A stretch of 64,000 bases of DNA from Rebecca billardiae RCC1528 (Eukaryota; Haptophyta): contig OZ251224.1 in NCBI GenBank assembly GCA_965240325.2, positions 806,001 through 870,000 of the forward strand, read 5' to 3'. A model generated the notes under the pieces. That model had not been told where the DNA came from and made no database searches. It saw only the letters and a list, made by a program, of their open reading frames with translations. The translations under genes were made by a program, and so were the position numbers. Position 1 is the stretch's first letter. Each line of letters opens with the position of its first letter. Positions 55,815 through 64,000 of this stretch are shown here, one piece after another.

Positions 55815-56150
55815 TGCGCATACTACTAAGAGTACACGGACCGTGAGACGTGTGCACACGTCGGAGAGCCAACTTCACGTGTCACTGGTCCTTGCACTCG
55901 ACTGTCCGTCACCCACGGCCACGAGCGAATGTGGAAAGCAGACGCGAACCCGCAAAGGATACATTGCGACAGCACTGGCACGGCCCGCCGACCCCCCCGC
56001 CCGTCAGGGCACAGTTTTAATAATAATATGCTGATGATCAGGGGCGCTTCCAGTTCCGCGGTTCCGCCCGGCTTCGCCAGGACTCGGTGAAGCCTACTAC
56101 GACTGTGTCACTGTGAGGACACTCGCGTGCGAATCGCGATGCGACGAAAT

Positions 56151-56697
56151 GGCGGGCCGTAGGTCCGCCCCTTGTTGGCGGGCCGTAGGTCCGCCCCTTG
56201 TAGTGCCCGGGGAAAAAAGATCATCAGAAAAAAGGTAAAATAATGGCGGGCCGTTAAAGAAAATCGCCTCGCAAAGAAATAACGAAAATCGCTTCCTCAC
56301 TACCGGGCCGCCCTCGGCGCCTCGCAGCTCCCACTGGGGACGCTCGGCCGAAAAAGGGTTCCTGGATGGCGCGGAGCGCGTGCGCCAAATCCAACGCCGG
56401 CGCGGACATCGTGAGAGGACTCCCGAGGGTTTTTTTCGCCTGATTCGCGATTTCTGCCCTCGTCGTCTCGCGTGCAGGTCGAACGGGGGCCAAAGTCGAC
56501 GCGTTTGGAGGTACGCTCGGCGCGTCGACACGATCGTGCGACCTGGGGCGGTCCTCGCCCGACTTGCACGTCGAGCGCTCGCACGGGCCATAGCATCAAG
56601 CGCTGCGCTCGACAACCACCTCGCGCGATCCACCGCCGCGCGTCGAGCTCGGTGCGGAAAGGCCCTCATCACGAGGTGTCTCGCGGGCGGGAAGCGC
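56151..56697 (+). repeat. Dispersed repeat R, copy b of unit 2
   Basis: Near-identical to 42575-43121; one G-to-T difference in a homopolymer at ~56427. Confidence 0.88.
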
Positions 56698-56808
56698 CTC
56701 GTGCGCTCGGCGTCCGACCTCGCGCAACGCATGTCGGGCGGCGCAAACGACGACGAGGCCTCAGGCGATGGCGGTGACATCATGGTGCGCTTCCCCGCGC
56801 TCGTCTGA
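56698..56808 (+). pseudogene. Truncated 3' fragment of the 33570-34551 gene, unit 3
   Basis: Identical in layout to 43122-43232, again fused to the end of repeat R. Confidence 0.85.
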
Positions 56809-57161
56809 CCACATCGTGGCGACGCGCAGGCGACCTACGGCGTGCGGCTGCGCACGCACCGTCACACAATCCTGATCATCGTCACGTCGTCGAGCGCCGC
56901 CATCTGCGCATCTCCACGGCCGACCATTCGCTGGAAGCCTGGCAGGCTGGCACCAAGATCTATTCTTAGATCTGGTCCATCCTCCGGATGAAGATCGACC
57001 GACCAGGCGACCACTCCGACTCTGAACTCCGGCCTGGCAAGAAAAGTTCCACCTTCAATCTCGCGGACTTGTCGGATCAAACGGACGTTCCCGACGCAAG
57101 CTGACGCAACGCAATCGCGCCAGCCGCCAACGGAACGACGATCGGCACGCCAACTCGCAGC

Positions 57162-60100
57162 ATGCTCTCGCTCCTCCTCGCGCTCGCCGTCGCGGCGGGC
57201 AAGGACAACCTCAACGGCCAGGCCGAGGTGACCGAGTACATCGTGAGCTTTGGCAAGGGCAAGCCCGGCGGCGGCTCGTCGACGGCCGTCGCCACCGCTC
57301 TGAGCGCGCTGCCCGCCGGCTCTGCGAGCGTCAAGCACGAGTTCTCGAACGTGATCGAGGGCTTCAGCGGCACGCTCACCAAGGAGGCCAAGGCGATGCT
57401 CGAGAAGATGGGCGCGACGATCGAGGAGGACCTGCCCGTGTACGCCCTCGCCAACGACGACCAGGACGAGCGGCAGCAGGGCAAGGGCAAGTACAGCGTC
57501 GGCATCCTCGAGGCGCTGCCGTGGGGCCTCGACCGCATCGACCAGACCAACCTGCCGCTCGACGGCTCGTTCGAGACGCCCGGCCTGGGCGAGGACGCGC
57601 ACGTCTTTGTGGTGGATACGGGTATCAACCTGGGCCACAACGAGTGGACTGGTCGCATCGGCGACGGCTACGACTTCATCGACAACGACGACGACCCGAC
57701 GGACTGCGGCGGTGGGTTGCGCTCGAGCTGCACGCGCATGCACGCTCGCGCCCGCACCGCGGCGGCACGCACTGACCATCCCCGCCTCCCGCGTGCCCTA
57801 CCCGCGCGCGAACGCAGGCCACGGCACGCACTGCGCGGGCACCGTGCTCGGCACGCACTACGGTGTGGCGAAGGGCGCGACGCTGCACGGCGTGCGCGTG
57901 CTCGGCTGCTCCGGCTCCGGCTCGACCTCGGGAATCATCGCCGCGCTCGAGTGGGTGGCGGAGCGCGAGGAGTCCATCAAGATCGTGTCGATGTCGCTCG
58001 GCGGCGGCTTCTCCAGCACCTTCAACGACGCCGTCAACAACCTCGTCAACGCGGGCGTGACCACCGTCGTCGCGGCGGGCAACGACAACGACGACGCATG
58101 CACCACGAGCCCGGCGTCCGCGCCGCTGGCGATCACCGTCGGCTCGACGACGAGCAGCGACGCGCGCTCCGGCTTCTCGAACTACGGCAGCTGCGTGGAC
58201 ATCTACGCGCCAGGCAGCAGCATCCTCAGCGCGTGGATCGGCGGCCCCGACGCGACCAACACCATCTCGGGCACCTCTATGGCTTGTCCGCACGTGGCCG
58301 GCGTCGTCGCGCAGTGGGCGAGTGCGCTCGGGGCCTCCGCGACGCCGGCGCAGCTGCTCAGCTTCATCCTCGCCGAAGCCGTTCCCGACATCGTCACGGG
58401 GGTGCCCGCGCCGGAGGAGCCAAAGCTGCTCCAGGCGTACACGATGGCGCCGCCAAGCCCGCCGCCCGCGCCGCCTTCGCCGCCGCCCTCGCCACCGCCG
58501 CCCTCGCTGCCACCCTCGCCGCCCTCGCCTCCGAGCCCCCCACCGCTGCCGCCCTCGCCGCCGAGCCCGCCGCCGAGCCCGGCGTGCATCAGCGGCCACA
58601 TCCGCTGCGGCACGCCGCGTACTGGCACGACGGCCGGCGCTCCAAACAACTGGGGCAACCCGTCGGGCGAGGTCTTCTTCGGGATCGACGGCTGGGGCTC
58701 GGCGCTGCGCCTCGACACGTGCGGCTCGAGCTACGACACGTACCTGCGCGTGTACGACAAGTGCCCCGACGAGGGCGGCGTGCAGCTCGCGGCGAACGAC
58801 GACGGCAGCTGCGGGTTCGCCTCGCTCATCACGCTCGACGTGCCGCTCGACAGCGGGTACGTGGTGATGGTCGAGGGCTACTCGAGCAGCGAGGGCGCGT
58901 ACACGCTCGCGATGACGGGCTGCGACAACCCGAGCCTGCCGCTGCCGCCGTCTCTGCCGCCGAACCCGCCGACGTCGCTTACGTCGCCGCCGGCCCCTCC
59001 GCCAAGCCCGCCGCCACCGTCGCCGCCCTCGCCACCGCCTGCTCCGCCGCGCCCGCCGTGCACCGTCGGCACGATCACGTGCGCAGCTCCCGCCACCGGC
59101 TCGACCGCCGGCGCGCCGAACAACTGGGGCAACCCGTCGGGCGAGCACCTGTACGCGATCAGCGGGCACGGCACGCTGCGCCTCGACACGTGCGGCTCGA
59201 GCTACGACACGTACCTGCGCGTGTACGACAAGTGCCCCGACGAGGGCGGCGTGCAGCTCGCGGCGAACGACGACGGCAGCTGCGGTCTCGCCTCGCTCAT
59301 CACGCTCGACGTGCCGCTCGACAGCGGGTACGTGGTGATGGTCGAGGGCTACTCGAGCAGCGAGGGCGCGTACACGCTTGCGATGACGGGCTGCGAGGTG
59401 CCGAGCCCGTCGCCCTCGCCGGGCCCCCTGCCGACACCCCCGCCGACACCCCCGCCGAGCCCCTCGCCGACGCCCTCGCCGATGCCCTCGCCCAGCCCCC
59501 CGCCCAGCCCGCCACCGCCCTCCTCGCCTCCGCCACTTTCGCCCTCGCCGCCCCCCTCACCACCGCCGCCGCCGCCCGAGCCGTGCGCCGTTGGCCGGCT
59601 CACGTGCGCCACGCCCGCCATCGGCTCCACAATCGGCCTGCCCAGTGTCTGGGGCGCGCCGAGCGGCGACGCGCTGTACCGGCTGTCGTTCGGCGAGGCC
59701 GGCGGCACGGCGAGGCTCACGGCCTGTGGCAGCGACTTTGACACGGTCCTGCGCGTGCTCGACGGCTGCCCGGGCGCGCCTCACGGCGCCACGGAGCTCG
59801 CGGTCAACGACGACAGCGGCGAGTGCGGCGACGCTTCCGCGCTCACGGTCGACGTGCCGCCCGGCGGCTCTGTGATTGTGCTGGTGGAGGGCTTCGTGAC
59901 GAAGGAGGGGCAGTACAAGCTGACGGTGGAGGGCTGCCCCGATGAGGACGAGGGCAGGATCGCGCCGCCCTCGCCGCCGCCCTCGCCCTCGCCACCGCCC
60001 GCGCCGTGTGTCCCTGCGGGCGCGCTGCCGCTCAGCTGCGGCACGACTGTGCGCGGCGACACACGCGACGGCTCTGGGGACGCCAACTTTGGCAACCCGG

Positions 60101-60863
60101 CGCGCGAGCACTACTACACGATCAGCGCGCCCACCGCGACGACCGTCACCCTCGACACGTGCGGCTCCGAGTACGACACCTTCCTCCGCGTGTACGACGG
60201 CTGCCCGCGCGACGCGGACGCGCAGATCGGCAGCGACGACGACAGCGGCTGCGGCGTGATGGCGCGGCTCTCGCTCGAGCTCGAGGGCGGCGTGGAGTAC
60301 CTGGTGCTGCTCGAGGGCTTCGGGGCGAACCAGGGGCCGTACTCGCTCGAGATGAGCTGCGACGGCGGCGGCGAGTCATCCGTGCCCGACGATAACGGCG
60401 GCGGCGACGAGCTGCCGGGTGTCGAGCCCCCCACCGACGCGGCGCGCATCCACTGCTCACTCGGGCTCGAGGCTGACCTCGCAGACTGGGCTGACGGCGC
60501 GGCGGGTGCAGCAGACAAGCGCGCGGCGCTCGGCGCTTCGATCGCGCAGGTGGCCGAGGTCCCGACGTCGGACGTCCTCATCACGAGCGTGGTCGGCGGG
60601 AGCGTCACTGTCCACTTCGAGGTGGTGCGCGCGGACGAGGACGAGCAGATCGACAAGGTGATCGAGAACTTGGAGACACGCGCCGCCCAGCTCGCGGCGA
60701 GCGTCGAGGCGAGCACGGGCTCAAGCGTGACCTCCGGCGTGGTCGTGCAGGAGGTGGTCCACCCGCTCCAGCCGACGCCGACGCCGACGCCGGCCAGCGG
60801 TGACGAGGCGGTGGGCGTTGTTGTCGACGGTGTCAAGGCGAATGACGACGGGGCCGGTGCGGA

Positions 60864-60906
<43 letters not shown>

Positions 60907-61434
60907 CTGGGTTCGCAGGCGCGCGTCGGCGGCGCGGCCGGAGCCGCCGACACGGCGACGGGCGGCGGCGTCGGCGGCTCGTCGCTCAGCCTCGCCGCGC
61001 TCATCGGCATTGTCACCGGCGCCGTCGGCGCGCTAGTGGTCGCGCTGTGCGCGTACGCCGGCTGGAAGCGCTGGAAGTACGACTCGAAGCTGACCCACTC
61101 CGCCCGCGCCGTGTCCTACCAGGCCGCCGGAGACCAGGCGCTGCCGACGGCGGACGAGTCGGCTCCGAGCGCGGCGAGGCCTGCCGCTGAGTTCCAAGAG
61201 TTCCATGCCGTCGCGCTCAACGCAGCGCCCCAGCCGTCGACGAGCGCCGCGGGGCTGTGGACGACGGTCGTGGCTACTGCTTCGTCCTGGTTCTCCCCAA
61301 GCTCGAGCCAGACGGCAGCACCGGCACGCGAGAGCGTGGCGGACGTCGACGAGCTTGGCCCTCCGCGTCGTGCGTCGCGCACGATGGCGGCGCGCCCGCC
61401 GGCCCCTGGCGCCGGCTCGGCAAACATGGCCTAA
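57162..61434 (+). CDS. Membrane-anchored subtilisin-like serine protease, copy 3
   Basis: Exons 57162-57711 and 57818-61434; 1388 residues with intact Asp152, His188, Asn272 and Ser337. Shares Glu25 and PDEGG with copy 2, but has the copy-1 states GRLTCATP and AAGLWTT. Its own difference is in the acidic run before the membrane helix, where an Asn inside the Asp stretch is Asp, giving an unbroken Asp run. Leader, intron and 3' flank match copies 1 and 2, so all three are expected to be expressed alike if the promoter lies within the unit. Confidence 0.93.
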
Positions 61435-61945
61435 GGCGAGCATGCCCACGACTGCTGCACCTGCATGGTGCCACCGATCGGCACGCTGCTGCGCCGCTCG
61501 ACCGCGCGCATGCGACGCGCTGCTTTGGGGCCTTTGTTTGACGACGTCGTCCTCGTGACGACGGCGTCCTCCTCGTCTCACAACGACGACAACTTTATGT
61601 CGTCGCGTCAACTTCGCGGCAGCATCGCGGTCCCGGATGCGTTGGGGCTTGGGCGTATCCCGCCTGTCGCCAACCGGTACGGCACGCACCCACTTCGTCT
61701 ACTGTCGTGTGCGCCTCGTTATTATATACTGAGCTATAGTCAATGCTGATCGGTCGTCGTGCAGCACGTAGCCACGGTCTCTGCTACTGCCAATCTGACG
61801 ATTAGTAGCGGCGGTGACGGGTGAGGTCTGGTGAGTGGTGACGGCGTCGCCGTCGGCAGTAGGCGTAGCCTATACGAACTGCATTAGCTCGGCATAGTAG
61901 TTATAGCTATATAGCTAGCTATTATATAGCTTATAAATGTGTGTG

Positions 61946-61948
<3 letters not shown>

Positions 61949-62000
<52 letters not shown>
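61949..62000. repeat. (AT)26 microsatellite, unit 3
   Basis: 26 AT units, the shortest of the three alleles. Confidence 0.97.
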
Positions 62001-62003
<3 letters not shown>

Positions 62004-62697
62004 TAGCCGTCCTCGGAGCGCCTGCGCCATCCAGATGCAGTGAGGAGGCGAGGCACACGCCGGGCAGGGCGGAGCCACGCGGCGAGAGACCAGACTCTAT
62101 ACATTGTATGGGATTTTTGTTCCTCGAAACAAAGTGCGAGCGGCAGCCAGCGCTCGGGCCGAGCGCGCGGCAGGACTGGCCGCTCAACGCCGACAGACGC
62201 GCGGTGTGAGATGGAGCAGCTTGGACGACGCAGCTCGAGAGCCGCCAAGCCGCACGACAGCGAGGCACGAAGGACATCGCGCGCAGGGCGCCTCGAAGCT
62301 GCGGGCCGCCGGAAACAGCTGCAGCCATCAGGACAGTGGGCGCTTCCGACGGGTGCTCGCTGCGAGTGAGCGGGAGGCATGCAGGCGACGGTAACGGTTG
62401 GCTCGGCGCCTGATGAAAACCCATTCACGAATTGGCCGTCCTGACCGCCATGCCAACCATGCCTAGTTAGCCTATGGCCCAGGAGCAGCGCAGTGAGTAG
62501 GTCGTTCTAGGCCGCCGTGCGTGCACACAGAGCACGGGCTCGAAAGTCCCTTGTGGCACGAGAAGAGGGTAGTGGCCAAGATGGCAGCCGGACTTGAGCT
62601 CGGCCGCCTGGCTCAGGGTGAATGGCAGGCAGGTGTTGATACGGCGCATTGCGCTCCCACCGTCCTCTTAGACAATCAGTTATTGTGCCAATAACCC

Positions 62698-62699
<2 letters not shown>

Positions 62700-62733
<34 letters not shown>

Positions 62734-62762
62734 CATATACATATATATATGTATATGTATAT
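62700..62762. repeat. (AT)n compound microsatellite, unit 3
   Basis: Short AT run with CATACATATACATATA interruptions. Confidence 0.93.
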
Positions 62763-63078
62763 GATGCGCATGATGCGCATTGATTAATGCATAGCTAATA
62801 GATGCTGTACATGCATGACTGCTGACGATCATCGTCGTCTCGACGACGTCGATCGATCTGCTTCGAAAAATAAATAATCGAAAATGCTCGCGGCAAGGGC
62901 GTTCCCGGGATCCTGCCACACGCTCCCGGGAAAGCAATGCCCCCCCCTGGGGGGGGCATTGCTACCGGACTGGCGCGGGCCGTAATCTTAAAATGTACCT
63001 GCTTGAAATAGAGGAAGCCTATTTCAATGGGAACGCGGTTCGATTTGGCGCATGACCAATGCGGGGAACGCCCCTGAT

Positions 63079-63553
63079 GGCGGGCCGTAGGTCCGCCCCT
63101 CGGTAGTGCCCGGGGAAAAGATCAGAAAAAGAAAAGAATAAATAAAATCGCCTCGCAAAGAAAAGAAAATCGTCTTGCTCACTACCGGGCGCCCTGTAGC
63201 TCCCACTGGGGACGCTCGGCCGAAAAAGGGGTCGGCCATGGCGCGGAGCGCATGGGCGGCGCGCGCCAAATCCAACATCGTGAGAGGACTCCCGAGGGGG
63301 TTTTCGCCCGATTCGCGATTGCTGCCCTCGTCGTCTCGCGTGCAGGTCGAACGAGGGCCAAAGTCGACGCGTTTGGAGGTACGCTCGGCGCGTCGACACG
63401 ATCGTGCGACCTGGGGCGGTCCTCGCCCGACTTGCACGTCGAGCGCTCGCACCAGCCATATCATCAAGCGCTGCGCACGATGGCCGCCTCGCGCGATGCA
63501 CCGCCGCGCGTCGGGCTCGGTGCGGAAAGGCCCTCATCAGGGCGGGAAGCGCC
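63079..63553 (+). repeat. Dispersed repeat R, copy a of unit 3
   Basis: Near-identical to 40909-41383. Confidence 0.88.
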
Positions 63554-63729
63554 ATCGCGCGCGAGGCAAGATTTGGCGCGGCCTTCTGAACACGATCGCC
63601 GGAAATCCGCGCGCACCGGACTCAGTCCTCGCTCGCGGTCCGGTCCCTCAGCCGACAAGCCCACGTCCGGCCTGCATGGCGTCGACGGTGACCAATGCGA
63701 CGGAAGCGCAACGCCAACGGCGTACGACG

Positions 63730-64000
63730 CGCAGCGGACGCACCTCCCGGGTCTGTCGCCGTGGCAGCAACCGTGTCTTCGCGAGTTGGCGACCCTCGTC
63801 GCAGCGCGACACAGACAAGCCCGTGATGATGCCATCCGCAGAGAGATGAAACGTCGAGCATGCAAAATCGCCGCGCCATCCTCGTCCATGGCGCAGGCGC
63901 TGCGGGACGAGGCGGAAGTCGTCACGCCGGTGACGGATGCGCTGCGATTCGTGTGCCCGCGTGAGCAGCGCTTGCCCACTCTCGATCGCGAGTGGCACAC
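63730..64000 (+). pseudogene. Frame-broken ORF in spacer C, unit 3 (cut by window end)
   Basis: Only the first-frame part (HLPGLSPWQQPCLRELATLV onward) is inside the window. Confidence 0.3.

Larger units (their letters stand above)
56698..64000 (+). repeat. Tandem array unit 3, continues past the window end
   Basis: Same order as unit 1 without the insertion. It is cut by the window in spacer C. Confidence 0.95.

Overview
The window is eukaryotic nuclear DNA. Genes carry short GT-AG introns (98-184 nt), and their products are conserved eukaryotic proteins: anoctamin, APC2, SKP1, mitochondrial citrate synthase, SET-domain methyltransferase. Coding sequence is strongly GC-rich, gene spacers are short, long AT and CT dinucleotide runs sit between genes, and two extracellular proteins have Ser-Pro-rich linkers like those of algal wall and surface proteins. 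I infer a GC-rich unicellular alga, most likely a haptophyte; that placement is inference. No RNA gene or CRISPR array was found.

Layout. 1-2421: 3' part of an anoctamin gene. 2422-5409: gene-poor spacer with a C/G hairpin, a 240-bp tandem duplication and an AT run. 5410-12369: two divergent genes built on seven-bladed RCC1-type propellers (an F-box/RCC1 protein on minus, a large RCC1-like/Pro-rich/LRR membrane protein on plus), with a foldback element between them. 13186-16209: a divergent pair, an unknown protein with a novel repeat and a sulfotransferase-like/class IV aminotransferase fusion. 16957-21288: divergent APC2 and a putative glycosyltransferase. 22231-23308: a three-exon GH18-like protein with a degenerate active-site motif. 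24388-27158: divergent citrate synthase and an Apd1-like 2Fe-2S protein. 27625-28382: SKP1, whose first coding exon is only the ATG. 29339-33307: a 1322-residue protein with two SET modules and a methyltransferase-like C-terminus. 33570-34551: an unknown low-complexity protein.

From 34441 to the end, the window is a tandem array of a nearly identical ~8.68-kb unit. Each unit carries the last ~110 bp of the upstream gene, a complete 1388-residue membrane-anchored subtilisin gene with one intron, AT microsatellites, and a repeat-rich spacer with a frame-broken ORF. There are three units; the third runs off the window. The middle unit is interrupted by a 4.9-kb insertion made of nested tandem repeats, with hairpin-forming ends and no target-site duplication beyond one ambiguous A.

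Functionally the left half is ordinary housekeeping: cell cycle and ubiquitin (APC2, SKP1, F-box/RCC1), metabolism (citrate synthase, aminotransferase) and surface proteins. The subtilisin and the RCC1/LRR protein share one ectodomain plan: catalytic or binding head, Ser-Pro-rich linker, a juxtamembrane module of about 90-110 residues, one transmembrane helix and a short tail. Reconstructed introns mostly begin GTGCG rather than the usual GTRAG, which seems to be the local splice-donor habit.
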